This document shows positions 1 through 8,210 of a stretch of DNA of 14,883 nt, piece by piece (the first letter of the stretch is position 1; every line of letters begins with the position of its first letter). Source of the DNA: Clostridiaceae bacterium (lineage in GTDB: Bacteria > Bacillota > Clostridia > Saccharofermentanales > DTU023). Below the pieces are notes generated by a model. It saw nothing but the letters and a program-made list of their open reading frames with translations, made no database searches and was not told the origin of the DNA. A program made the position numbers and the translations under genes. The DNA is taken from assembly GCA_012511185.1 (NCBI GenBank), contig JAAZGN010000169.1:1-14883 (forward strand), given 5' to 3'.

Positions 1-2
1 AT

Positions 3-1814
3 ACAACAGCGCGCGGCCTGCACCACCTCATTTATGAGATTGTCGCCAACTCGGTCGACGAGGCCCTGGCTGGCCGGTGTGACTCCATTGAGGTCACGGT
101 TCTCCCTGATCAGTCGATCCGCGTCGAGGACAACGGCATTGGTATTCCGGTAGGTATCCATCCGACGGCCGGCATTCCCACGGTGGAAGTTGTCCACACC
201 ATGCTCCACGCGGGCGGCAAGTTCGGCGGTGATGCCTATGGTGTATCAGGTGGTCTTCACGGAGTCGGCGCCTCCGTTGTCAACGCCCTTTCGGAGTGGA
301 TGGAGGTGACGGTCAACCGGGACGGCGAAGCACATTTTATCCGCTTTGAACGGGGGGAAACGGTGACACCGCTGACAGTGACAGGACCGACCGACAAAAC
401 GGGAACTGTGACCACCTTCAAGCCTGACCCGGAGATTTTCAGCGAGCTCGACGCCGACTTCGACCTGATGACAACCCGCTACCGGGAGATGGCCTTCTTG
501 AACCGTGACGTGGCCATCACCCTGATCGACGCACGCGTGACGCCACCTGAGCTCAAGCGTCTTCACTATGGCGGCGGGATTGTCTCTTTTGTCGAATACC
601 TGAACCGCAACAAAACCGTGCTCTTCGACCCTCCTATTTATTTTTCCGCGGAGCAGGACGGCTGTTTCGTCGAAGTCGCAATCCAATACAACGATTCTTA
701 CAGCGAGAATGTCTATACCTACGCCAACAACATCGCAACCATCGAGGGCGGCAGCCATCTGACAGGCTTCCGCTCGGCGCTGACCAAGACGATCAACGAC
801 TACGCCCGCAAATACAACATTTTGAAGGAAAAAGATAAAAACCTTCAGGGCGAGGATATCCGGGAGGGTATGTGTGCCATCATCAGCGTCAAATTGAAGA
901 ATCCCCAGTTTGAGGGCCAGACCAAGACCCGCCTGGGCAATCCTGAAGTGCGGACGGTGGTGGAATCGACGGTCAATGACAAGCTGATGGTATACCTGGA
1001 GGAAAACCCGCAGACAGCACGGATGGTTGCAGGAAAAAGTGTGGCCGCCTCCCAGGCGCGCGAGGCCGCACGCAAGGCCCGGGACATGACACGGCGCAAG
1101 AGTGCCCTTGACAGCAACGCGCTTCCGGGGAAGCTTGCCGACTGCCAGGAAAAGGATCCGACTTTCTGTGAGCTCTTCATCGTCGAAGGAGATTCAGCCG
1201 GCGGCACGGCCAAGAACGGCCGGGAGAGAAAATACCAGGCCATCCTGCCCTTGTGGGGCAAGATGCTCAACGTGGAAAAATCACGTGTCGACAAAGTGCT
1301 CGATAACGATAAGCTGATGCCCATCGTCATGGCCTTGGGCGCCGGGATCGGCAACGATTTCGATTTGGAGCGGCTGCGCTACCATAAGATCATCCTCATG
1401 GCTGATGCCGATGTGGACGGATCGCACATCCGGACGCTCCTTTTGACTTTTTTCTTCCGCTACATGCGGCCCCTGGTTGATGCGGGCCACGTCTACATCG
1501 CCTGTCCGCCGCTGTACCGCGTCTTTTCGGACAAGAAAAGCCGCTATGCCTACGATGAAGACGAAATTGAGACAATCAAGGAAGAAGAGGGCTGGGACAG
1601 TCCCAAGCTTCAGCGCTTTAAAGGACTTGGCGAGATGAACGCCGACCAGCTCTGGGAGACCACCATGAACCCGGAACAGCGCAAACTCCTCCAGGTCCAG
1701 GTTGTTGACGCGCAGATTGCCGACGAGACATTCACCCTGCTGATGGGAGACAAGGTGGAACCACGCCGCGATTTTATCCGAGCCAACGCCAAACTGGCCA
1801 ACCTCGATACCTGA
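3..1814 (+). CDS. gyrB: DNA gyrase subunit B, 5'-truncated by window edge
   Basis: ATPase subunit of DNA gyrase, which together with GyrA introduces negative supercoils. The frame is open from base 3, before the first GTG at 183, so the gene starts outside the window; about 603 codons are visible of a usual 630-650. The GHKL ATPase region shows YEIVANSVDEALAG near the start, then VEDNGIGIPVG and the GGKFGG/GVSGGLHGVGASVVNALS lid motifs. The TOPRIM part has EGDSAGG (bases 1185-1205) and DADVDGSH (from about 1404), which bind the catalytic metal. The C-terminus, RRDFIRANAKLANLDT, is the usual end of short-form GyrB. LPLWGKMLNVEK, with Leu-Asn-Val after the GK, favours GyrB over ParE. Two residues depart from the textbook sequence: Ala replaces Asp in EIVDNS, and Trp sits where E. 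coli has Lys447. gyrA does not follow. A ParE assignment is possible but less likely. Confidence 0.95.
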   Translation, partial: TTARGLHHLIYEIVANSVDEALAGRCDSIEVTVLPDQSIRVEDNGIGIPVGIHPTAGIPTVEVVHTMLHAGGKFGGDAYGVSGGLHGVGASVVNALSEWMEVTVNRDGEAHFIRFERGETVTPLTVTGPTDKTGTVTTFKPDPEIFSELDADFDLMTTRYREMAFLNRDVAITLIDARVTPPELKRLHYGGGIVSFVEYLNRNKTVLFDPPIYFSAEQDGCFVEVAIQYNDSYSENVYTYANNIATIEGGSHLTGFRSALTKTINDYARKYNILKEKDKNLQGEDIREGMCAIISVKLKNPQFEGQTKTRLGNPEVRTVVESTVNDKLMVYLEENPQTARMVAGKSVAASQAREAARKARDMTRRKSALDSNALPGKLADCQEKDPTFCELFIVEGDSAGGTAKNGRERKYQAILPLWGKMLNVEKSRVDKVLDNDKLMPIVMALGAGIGNDFDLERLRYHKIILMADADVDGSHIRTLLLTFFFRYMRPLVDAGHVYIACPPLYRVFSDKKSRYAYDEDEIETIKEEEGWDSPKLQRFKGLGEMNADQLWETTMNPEQRKLLQVQVVDAQIADETFTLLMGDKVEPRRDFIRANAKLANLDT

Positions 1815-1823
1815 CCATGCCAT

Positions 1824-1839
1824 TGTTTCACGTGAAACA
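1824..1839. promoter_or_regulatory. parS: parS centromere site (ParB binding)
   Basis: The sequence TGTTTCACGTGAAACA is a perfect 16-bp palindrome identical to the consensus parS bound by Spo0J/ParB in Firmicutes and many other bacteria. It lies 10 bases after the gyrB stop codon and 22 bases before the start of the next gene, about 1.7 kb upstream of parA and 2.5 kb upstream of parB. In known species parS sites cluster around oriC; ParB loads here, slides as a CTP clamp and recruits ParA and SMC. The site also overlaps the leader of the GNAT-aldolase gene. No other full match was seen in the window. Confidence 0.96.
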
Positions 1840-1861
1840 TTCCGGGCGGTAAAGGCAAGCC

Positions 1862-3454
1862 ATGGATTTTGGATTTTCAGTTGAAGGAATCACCCTCGAA
1901 ACAGACCGTCTTCTGCTGAGGTCCTGGCTTCTTTCCGACCTTAAGGATTTTCATGCCTACGCACGCGTTCCCGGTGTTGGGGAGATGGCCGGCTGGCCCC
2001 ATCACCGATCCATGGAAGAAACAAAGAACATTCTCAGGCAGTTCATGACTGCCGGCGAAGTCTTCGCCGTCGCTCACAAGAAAGACGGCAAGGTCATCGG
2101 CTCGCTTGGGATCCACCCGGTCCTCCACACCCTTCCCGAACCCTATCAGAACCGTTACGCCAAGGAAATCGGCTACACCTTGAACAAGGATTATTGGGGA
2201 CGCGGCCTCATGGCCGAAGCTTTGGTTGCCCTGACGGGCCATCTGTTCCGCTACACTCCCGCGACGCTTCTCATCTGCTGCTGTTTGATGTCCAACCGGC
2301 AGAGCCGCCGTGTCATGGAGAAGGCGGGTTTTGTCTTTTCGCGCACATTTGAACGGAAACGCCATGTGCCTTCATCAGAGGAATCGCTTGAATTTATACT
2401 GACAGAGGAGGCTTATAATGCCATGGGACGCGATCGGATCTCTTTTGAAAATGACTACAACGCCGGCTGCCATCCAGCTGTGCTCCGTGACCTGGTCGAG
2501 ACCAACGAAATAAGAACAAGCGGTTATGGCCTGGATGCCTATTGTGAGGAGGCGGCCCGACTGATCAAGGAAGCCTGCCAAGCGCCCGGGGCCGGCGTCC
2601 ATTTTCTGACCGGAGGTACTCAGGCTAATCTGATTGTCGCAGCGGGAGCGCTGAAACCGTGGCTGGGAATCGTCTCGGCGGGCACCGGCCACATCAATGT
2701 CCATGAAGCCGGAGCCATCGAGGCGACCGGCCATAAAGTCCTGGTCATTGCCTCCCGGGACGGACTTCTCGACGCGGAGGAGATTGACCGCTACTGCCAG
2801 GCATGCGAAGAGGACCCGACCGCCGAGCATAGGGTTCAGCCCGGCATGATCTATCTGTCACAGCCGACAGAAATGGGGACTTTGTATCAAAAAGAGGACT
2901 TGGAAGCGATCCGTGAGGTCGCCGACCGCCGGGACTTGCTTCTTTACGTCGACGGGGCGAGGCTGGCAGCCGCTCTGGCGGTTCCCGCGACCGGGCTGGA
3001 CCTTGTGGAAATGGCACGCCTCTGTGACGTGTTTACCATCGGCGGAACCAAATGTGGTGCCCTCTTCGGGGAAGGCCTCGTCATAATACGAGATTCCTTA
3101 AAACAGGACTTTCGCTTATTGATGAAGCAACGGGGAGGTCTCCTGGCCAAGGGGCGGCTTCTGGGTATCCAATTTGCGGCACTTTTTCGCAATAATCTCT
3201 ATGTGGAGATCGGCCGCTATGAGAACGAGCGTGCCGGCGAGCTCGCCACCCTTTTTCGGACACGCGGGATCGACTTTTTCGCGCCGCCCCAAACCAACCA
3301 GCTCTTTGTCCTGCTCGATCCGCAAGAAGAATCTCATTTCGCAAAGCGGGCAATTTTTGAGCGCATCATGCCATCGGATGATGGCAGGCAGGTCTGCCGC
3401 TTTGTAACATCCTACGCGACACGGCGCGAGGATATCGAGCGCCTGTTCCTGTAA
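1862..3454 (+). CDS. GNAT acetyltransferase fused to threonine-aldolase-family PLP enzyme
   Basis: One uninterrupted frame of 530 residues carries two complete enzymes. Residues 1-187 are a RimJ/RimL-type GNAT acetyltransferase: TDRLLLR at 14-20, then IGYTLNKDYWGRGLMAEA around 103-120, where the acetyl-CoA loop (usually Q/RxxGxG/A) appears as YWGRGL, and the usual NRQSRRVMEKAGF segment. Residues 188-530 are a fold-type I aldolase/beta-eliminating lyase of normal full length: FENDYNAGCHP at its start, the PLP-stacking His near 281 (VHEAGAIEATGHK), Asp364 in YVDGARL that contacts the pyridine nitrogen, and Lys397 in GGTKCGA, the expected Schiff-base lysine. Known members cleave threonine or related beta-hydroxy amino acids to glycine and an aldehyde; the actual substrate is not visible. 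There is essentially no linker. An in-frame ATG at 2423 with its own ribosome binding site could also give the aldolase alone. An AAAGG precedes the 1862 ATG. Confidence 0.88.
   Translation: MDFGFSVEGITLETDRLLLRSWLLSDLKDFHAYARVPGVGEMAGWPHHRSMEETKNILRQFMTAGEVFAVAHKKDGKVIGSLGIHPVLHTLPEPYQNRYAKEIGYTLNKDYWGRGLMAEALVALTGHLFRYTPATLLICCCLMSNRQSRRVMEKAGFVFSRTFERKRHVPSSEESLEFILTEEAYNAMGRDRISFENDYNAGCHPAVLRDLVETNEIRTSGYGLDAYCEEAARLIKEACQAPGAGVHFLTGGTQANLIVAAGALKPWLGIVSAGTGHINVHEAGAIEATGHKVLVIASRDGLLDAEEIDRYCQACEEDPTAEHRVQPGMIYLSQPTEMGTLYQKEDLEAIREVADRRDLLLYVDGARLAAALAVPATGLDLVEMARLCDVFTIGGTKCGALFGEGLVIIRDSLKQDFRLLMKQRGGLLAKGRLLGIQFAALFRNNLYVEIGRYENERAGELATLFRTRGIDFFAPPQTNQLFVLLDPQEESHFAKRAIFERIMPSDDGRQVCRFVTSYATRREDIERLFL
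2405..2425 (+). promoter_or_regulatory. internal ribosome binding site and in-frame ATG at the fusion junction
   Basis: GAGGAGG at 2405-2411 is a strong Shine-Dalgarno match, followed after 11 bases by ATG at 2423. That ATG is in frame with the 1862 gene and codes Met188, exactly where the GNAT domain ends (LTEEAYN) and the threonine aldolase normally begins (MGRDRISFENDYNAG). An ATG at 2418 has better spacing but is in another frame. This looks like the fossil, or still working, start site of a once separate aldolase gene. Confidence 0.6.
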
Positions 3455-3491
3455 AAAATGAGTCTTATTTTCGGGCGAGCCCGGCGAATCA

Positions 3492-3500
3492 TGATACAAT
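3492..3500 (+). promoter_or_regulatory. candidate extended -10 promoter for parA-parB
   Basis: TGATACAAT fits the extended -10 pattern TGnTATAAT (TG at 3492-3493, hexamer TACAAT at 3495-3500), about 55 bases before the parA start. No good -35 hexamer sits 16-18 bases upstream, which is tolerated by extended -10 promoters. It lies in the 101-base gap after the fusion gene, the first gap in which the parA operon could have its own promoter. The assignment is by eye only. Confidence 0.45.
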
Positions 3501-3555
3501 TGACGCGTTAATGATTTGAAAAAGGTCAATAAGAACTTGAGGGACCAGATTTTTT

Positions 3556-4356
3556 ATGGGGATTGTGATCGCTGTTGCCAATCAGAAGGGTGGTGTGGGA
3601 AAGACGACGTCTTGTGTCAATCTCGCGGCCGCCCTGGCCGGCCAAAACAAGAAAGTGCTGCTCGTGGACGCCGACCCGCAAGGCAATTCGACGTCCGGTG
3701 TTGGTGTCGATAAAAAATCGCTCCAGTGGTCGACCTATGATCTGCTGGTAGGAAACACGGCGGATATAAAGGGTGCCATCGTGAGCGCCCGTACTTTTTT
3801 TGATCTGCTGCCTTCCAATATCAATCTCGCCGGCGCGGAAGTTGAACTGGTCAACATGAGCAACCGCGAAAGAAGACTCGCGGGGATCATCTCGCAGTTG
3901 AAAGACCTCTACGACTACATCCTCATCGACTGTCCCCCCTCGCTTGGCTTATTAACAGTCAACGCACTGACGGCCTCCGACGCAGTTCTCATTCCAGTGC
4001 AGGCGGAATACTACGCGTTGGAGGGTCTGATGCAGCTGATGACAACGCTAAGCCTGGTTAAAAGATCCTACAACCCCCAGCTTCGCCTGGCAGGCGTCTT
4101 TATCACCATGTTCGATGCCCGGACGCAGCTGTCCAAGCAGGTTCGCGATGAAGTTTCCTGGTATTTTCGGCAGGACTTTCTTGAAACCGGCATACCGCGG
4201 AATGTGAGACTGAGTGAAGCGCCAAGTTTTGGTAATACGATCTTCGAATACGACAGGCGGTCGCGCGGCGCCAGTAGCTATAAAACTCTGGCACGCGAAC
4301 TTTCCCGACGACTGTCAGGGAAAGCCTGGCAGGAAGGCACCATTGGCCACTTCTAG
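3556..4356 (+). CDS. parA: Chromosome partitioning ATPase ParA (Soj)
   Basis: This is a 266-residue ParA/Soj ATPase of normal length. It has the deviant Walker A box KGGVGKTT at residues 11-18 with the signature Lys11 and the P-loop Lys16, DADPQGN at 38-44 with Asp40, and the Walker B segment YILIDCPPSLG. ATP-bound dimers bind DNA non-specifically, and ParB stimulates hydrolysis; in Bacillus the homologue also controls DnaA. The ATG at 3556 directly precedes the conserved IVIAVANQKGGVGKTT strand, and a GAGGG lies 12-16 bases upstream. parB starts 31 bases after the stop codon, so the two are surely co-transcribed. No N-terminal helix-turn-helix is present, as expected for a chromosomal type Ib ParA and not for a type Ia plasmid ParA. 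Together with the perfect parS and nearby gyrB, this argues for the chromosome, not a plasmid. Confidence 0.96.
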   Translation: MGIVIAVANQKGGVGKTTSCVNLAAALAGQNKKVLLVDADPQGNSTSGVGVDKKSLQWSTYDLLVGNTADIKGAIVSARTFFDLLPSNINLAGAEVELVNMSNRERRLAGIISQLKDLYDYILIDCPPSLGLLTVNALTASDAVLIPVQAEYYALEGLMQLMTTLSLVKRSYNPQLRLAGVFITMFDARTQLSKQVRDEVSWYFRQDFLETGIPRNVRLSEAPSFGNTIFEYDRRSRGASSYKTLARELSRRLSGKAWQEGTIGHF

Positions 4357-4387
4357 CCGGTCTGGCTGATAGAGCAGGAGACGAACC

Positions 4388-5293
4388 ATGGCCGAAGAAA
4401 AAAGAGAGATGACTCCGCGATCCAAGCGCGGCCTGGGCCGCGGCCTGGGCGCCTTATTTGAATCAGAAGCGGACCCGGGGCAACAAAGCGGAGGCCGGGC
4501 GGCCGAGATTGAGATCAACCGGCTGGAACCGAACAGGGATCAGCCGCGCCGCAGTTTTAACCAGGCGGGATTGAAAGAGTTGGCGGATTCCATCCGCGAC
4601 CAGGGGGTGGTCACCCCGCTCATCGTCACCCCTTCACAAACACCGGAGCACTACACTATCGTAGCCGGTGAGCGCCGTTGGCGCGCCGCCAGGATGGCCG
4701 GCTTGAAGAGCGTTCCAGTTGTTGTGCGCGAGCTGACAAAAGAGGACGTACAGCGTCAGGCTCTTATTGACAATGTCGTCCGCCAGGACTTGAGTCCCAT
4801 GGAGGAGGCCCAGGCCTACGACCGGTTGATCAAAGAATTCGGCCTGACGCAGGAAGAACTGGCTTCAGCCTTGGGAAAAAGCAGGCCTGCCATTGCCAAT
4901 ACGCTCCGCCTGCTCAACCTGCCCGAGAGCGTTCGGGAGCTTGTCCAAAATGGCCAGCTGTCCCCCGGCCACGCGCGGGCCATTTTGGCCTTGACCGATG
5001 CCACACAACAAAACAAGGCAGCTGCTGAAATTTTAGCCCGGCAGCTGAGCGTCCGCGATACGGAAAAACTAATTCAGGCCATCAAGAACTCACCGGCGCC
5101 CAAAAAGGAAGAAGCGGTTGCCGATGACCCGATACGGCTTCACATCCGCATGGTTGAAGATAAGCTCCGGCGGGCGCTCGCGACCCGCGTTACTTTGGAG
5201 GGGGGCGTCGAGCAGGGGAAAATTGTCATCCGTTACCACAATGCCGATGAGCGTGAACGGCTGATTGAACAGCTCTTACGCCCGGAATCGTGA
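4388..5293 (+). CDS. parB: Chromosome partitioning CTPase/DNA-binding protein ParB (Spo0J)
   Basis: A 301-residue ParB that binds parS and spreads as a CTP-dependent sliding clamp. Domains in order: the ParA-stimulating N-terminal peptide RGLGRGLGALF (residues 14-24); the ParB/CTPase domain with the GERRWRAA arginine motif (94-101) and IDNVVRQDLSPMEEA (127 onward), corresponding to the ENxxRxDL box with Glu replaced by Asp; a helix-turn-helix LTQEELASALGKSRPAIANTL (153-173); and a C-terminal dimerisation region. The peptide from 14 on is encoded by a perfect 12-bp tandem duplication (4427-4450). CAGGAG upstream supports the ATG at 4388. The cognate parS lies at 1824-1839. The name spo0J would also apply; whether this organism sporulates cannot be told from here. 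Confidence 0.96.
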   Translation: MAEEKREMTPRSKRGLGRGLGALFESEADPGQQSGGRAAEIEINRLEPNRDQPRRSFNQAGLKELADSIRDQGVVTPLIVTPSQTPEHYTIVAGERRWRAARMAGLKSVPVVVRELTKEDVQRQALIDNVVRQDLSPMEEAQAYDRLIKEFGLTQEELASALGKSRPAIANTLRLLNLPESVRELVQNGQLSPGHARAILALTDATQQNKAAAEILARQLSVRDTEKLIQAIKNSPAPKKEEAVADDPIRLHIRMVEDKLRRALATRVTLEGGVEQGKIVIRYHNADERERLIEQLLRPES

Positions 5294-5318
5294 ATCAGCG
5301 CGAAAGGTACAGAAGCTC

Positions 5319-8132
5319 ATGCCGACCCTGCTCGAGAACAAACAGCGCCAGGAAGAGTTTTTTCAGAGGCTGATCGCCTTTACCCTCCCCATTCTCGCCT
5401 TCTATTTCGGCTTTGTGGCGCACGGCCTGTGGCCTTTCGGCAACAAACACCTGCTGGCCTACGACCTTTACCACCAGTACGCGCCCTTTCTTCTGGAACT
5501 GAAGCGAAAGATTCTTTCCGGTGATGGCCTGTTTTTTTCCTGGAGTGGTGGACTCGGCGTCAATTTTTACAGCATCTTCACCTATTACGTCGCAAGTCCC
5601 CTCAACCTTTTGACGGTTCTTTTCCCCGACCGCTACATTACGGAAGCCGTCACCCTTTTGACCCTGTTGAAGATCGGACTGTCAAGCCTCTTTTTTCGTG
5701 AGTTTCTGACGCGTTCCTTTCGCAGGCTCGATTCGACCGCTTCCATTCTTGCCGGCTTCTACGCCCTCTCCGCCTGGGTTTATGCATACAGCTGGAACAT
5801 CATGTGGCTGGACACCCTGGTCTTGTTCCCCTTGGTCTGTCTGGGTCTGGTCGAGCTGGTACGCGATAAAAGACCGAGGCGCTTCGTTTTTGCCCTGACC
5901 TTGATGCTCCTGACCAATTACTACACCGCCTTTTTCGCCTGTGTCTTTCTTTTCCTCTATTACTTTGTCCTGCATGTCCAGTTCGCACAGGCACCCCGAA
6001 ACCGTCTGATCCCTCTCTTGGATTTCACCCGGTTTGCCGGCTATTCGATCCTGTCGGCGCTTCTGGCGGCGGTTACTCTTTGGCCAACGGCCAAGGCACT
6101 TGCCATCACCTCAGCGGCAGGTGATGCTTTCCCCCGGGGTTTCTCGTTCACCCAACCTTTTTTTGAGATGCTGGGCCGCATGACCCCTCTTCGCGCTCCG
6201 CACATCATGAGTGGCCTGCCCAACATCTTCGCAGGCATGTTTGTCCTTCTGCTCATTTCTGCCTTTTTTGCCAACCGTAAGCGCGCCCTGCGCGTCCGCG
6301 TGGCTTACGGAATCCTCCTGGGTATTCTTCTCTTTTCCTTCCAATCAAAAACCATGAGTTTCCTGTGGCACGGCGGCCACTACCCGAATTCGCTCGATTA
6401 CCGCTATGCCTTCGTCTTCATCCTGTTGACCCTGGCCATGGCATACCAGGCCATGGGCGACGATCTCACGCTTTCGCGCAGAGCCATTGTCGTCACGGCG
6501 GCGTCAGTCTTTGTCCTTCTTCTTGTGGAACAGCAATTTTTGCAAAACGACACTTTATCGCACTGGCGTCTTTTGGCAACCTCCATCCTTCTCCTTGTCT
6601 ATCTGATGATTTTTGCCAGGATGCGACCTATCCGTTACGGAGAGGAAGGAGGGCGACTCCTCCGGCGTGGCGTCCCTTACGAGTTGACGGGGCGGCACCA
6701 GCTGAGTCCCCGCAGGAAGATTCTTGCCATGCCTAGCCTTAAACACCGCACCCTGATTCCCCCCGAGCCGGGCGAAAGATCGGGTCGCATCCGCTACCGC
6801 CGCGCCCTTTCCTTCCTCTTCCTTTTCCTGGTAGTCGAGTTGCTCTTTCATGCCTTTACCGCGGCAGCCCTTTACCAACAGGTCGCGCCGCTTGGAGATC
6901 GCGCCTACTACGTCGACAACGCCTACGCGTCGGAAGTGCTTCAAACAACGAAGGCCATGAAAGAAGCGCACACCGGCCAGCCCTGGCGGGCGGAAATACT
7001 GCCTGATACCTGCGTCAACGATCCCTTTCTTTTCGCCACCAACGGTATGTCCCTGTTCGCATCTCCTTTTCCGCAGGCATCAATCGACTTCTTCTCCGAT
7101 TTGGGTTACCCGACCAATGGCGTCAACAGTTTCCAGTACAAGGAATCGACCATTGTCATGGACAGCCTGCTGGCCATCGAATACCTGATCGTCAAGGATA
7201 GCCGCATCTTCGATGACCAGTCCCGTATTGAAATCAGCAGGGGGGAAGAGACCCGCCTGCTTCGAAACCCGGATGTCCTGCCTTTTGGTTTTTGCGCAAC
7301 ACCGGAAGCGGCCTACCTGGATGAGGAGTGGATGCCGGAAGATGCGCCGGATGTCCAAAACAGATTGCTGTCAGCCCTGAGTGGAGCTCCCGGTGTGCTG
7401 ATCAAGGATTCTTTCCGGCCATGGGAGATAGAGGGATGCTACGTCGATAAGGAAGACGAGCCGTCGACTTTTCGTGTGATCCGCGATGCCGGCGACGCCG
7501 ACTGGGCTTTTCTTGTCTACGATGTTCCGCAAGACGGGATCTACTATATCTTCTGGGAGGATGAGTCGGTCGGCATCAACTACAGTAACGGTTTCATCGG
7601 GGATTATGAGTTTTTCCAACTGGGTGGCAGCAAAAAGGGTATCGGGGATGTCGGTTTCCTTAAGGCGGGAAGCCAATTGCATTTTCGGGTCAGCATGCCG
7701 GATGAAACCGCTGTCAACGGAACTTTCCGGGCCTGCGTCTCACGCCTTGACGAGGAGGCCTGGCAGACGGCGCGCGACAAGCTGGCCGCCAACCCCCTGA
7801 TCCTGGATCAATTTTCCAGCAATTCCTTTTCAGGTGAAATCACCGCCCCCCGTGACGGTTATCTCTTTTTGCCCACAACGGGCAATCCCGGCTGGACCTT
7901 CAAAGTGGATGGCCAGGTGACATCCGCGCAAACCATCCGCGGCAGCTTTATCCTGATCCCGATCGAGCCCGGTTACCACACAATCAGTGCGCGCTTTGTC
8001 CCGCAAGGTTTTTTCACGGGCTTGACCCTCTCGCTTGTCAGCCTCGCGGCTGTCACAGCGTGGACCGGTTATCATTGGGCAAAAAAGAGGGGCAAAGGAT
8101 TTCCAGCCGGTTCAGTTCGGCGCCCTCTTTGA
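5319..8132 (+). CDS. YfhO-family multi-spanning membrane protein (GT-C-type glycosyltransferase)
   Basis: A 937-residue membrane protein matching the YfhO family. Typical sequences include LAYDLYHQYAPF near residue 49, where Asp49 in the first outer loop is the likely GT-C catalytic acid, SGGLGVNFYSIFTYYVASPLN, WNIMWLDTLVLFP, LTNYYTAFFACVF, and a C-terminal outer domain ending GNPGWTFKVDGQV...EPGYHTI before a last membrane helix. About a dozen hydrophobic helices are visible. A basic, presumably cytosolic loop lies near 6610-6790, and a long soluble domain spans about 6890-7990. In Bacillus subtilis YfhO works with CsbB in lipoteichoic acid glycosylation; a similar envelope role here is inference. 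I chose ATG 5319 because the longer frame would start at a TTG inside parB. It starts 25 bases after parB, so it is probably the third gene of that operon. Confidence 0.87.
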   Translation: MPTLLENKQRQEEFFQRLIAFTLPILAFYFGFVAHGLWPFGNKHLLAYDLYHQYAPFLLELKRKILSGDGLFFSWSGGLGVNFYSIFTYYVASPLNLLTVLFPDRYITEAVTLLTLLKIGLSSLFFREFLTRSFRRLDSTASILAGFYALSAWVYAYSWNIMWLDTLVLFPLVCLGLVELVRDKRPRRFVFALTLMLLTNYYTAFFACVFLFLYYFVLHVQFAQAPRNRLIPLLDFTRFAGYSILSALLAAVTLWPTAKALAITSAAGDAFPRGFSFTQPFFEMLGRMTPLRAPHIMSGLPNIFAGMFVLLLISAFFANRKRALRVRVAYGILLGILLFSFQSKTMSFLWHGGHYPNSLDYRYAFVFILLTLAMAYQAMGDDLTLSRRAIVVTAASVFVLLLVEQQFLQNDTLSHWRLLATSILLLVYLMIFARMRPIRYGEEGGRLLRRGVPYELTGRHQLSPRRKILAMPSLKHRTLIPPEPGERSGRIRYRRALSFLFLFLVVELLFHAFTAAALYQQVAPLGDRAYYVDNAYASEVLQTTKAMKEAHTGQPWRAEILPDTCVNDPFLFATNGMSLFASPFPQASIDFFSDLGYPTNGVNSFQYKESTIVMDSLLAIEYLIVKDSRIFDDQSRIEISRGEETRLLRNPDVLPFGFCATPEAAYLDEEWMPEDAPDVQNRLLSALSGAPGVLIKDSFRPWEIEGCYVDKEDEPSTFRVIRDAGDADWAFLVYDVPQDGIYYIFWEDESVGINYSNGFIGDYEFFQLGGSKKGIGDVGFLKAGSQLHFRVSMPDETAVNGTFRACVSRLDEEAWQTARDKLAANPLILDQFSSNSFSGEITAPRDGYLFLPTTGNPGWTFKVDGQVTSAQTIRGSFILIPIEPGYHTISARFVPQGFFTGLTLSLVSLAAVTAWTGYHWAKKRGKGFPAGSVRRPL

Positions 8133-8162
8133 GCTTGAGCCGCTATGGGAACGGGCATCTCA

Positions 8163-8171
8163 TGTTATGAT
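8163..8171 (+). promoter_or_regulatory. candidate extended -10 promoter for the DivIVA-like gene
   Basis: TGTTATGAT fits TGnTATAAT (TG at 8163-8164, hexamer TATGAT at 8166-8171) within the 78-base gap after the yfhO-like gene, 39 bases before the ATG at 8211. A TTGAGC at 8135-8140 is too far upstream (25-base spacer) to be its -35. No terminator hairpin with a T-run is visible in the gap, so read-through from parA-parB-yfhO may also occur. Confidence 0.45.
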
Positions 8172-8210
8172 TAGTCCAAATCCGCATTGACCGCGTTACA
8201 GGAGTGAACC

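Noticed and set aside
3470..3486. Possible terminator hairpin CGGG-CGAG-CCCG after the fusion gene
   Set aside because: The stem is only four base pairs and is not followed by a run of T; it may overlap promoter sequence for parA instead.
4427..4450. Perfect tandem repeat of the 12-mer CGCGGCCTGGGC
   Set aside because: It encodes the conserved RGLGRGLG peptide of ParB with repeated codon choice; not a separate element.
5265..5318. Upstream TTG extension of the YfhO-like protein into parB
   Set aside because: TTG start within parB adds a polar segment without family similarity; ATG 5319 gives the usual short N-terminus before the first membrane helix.
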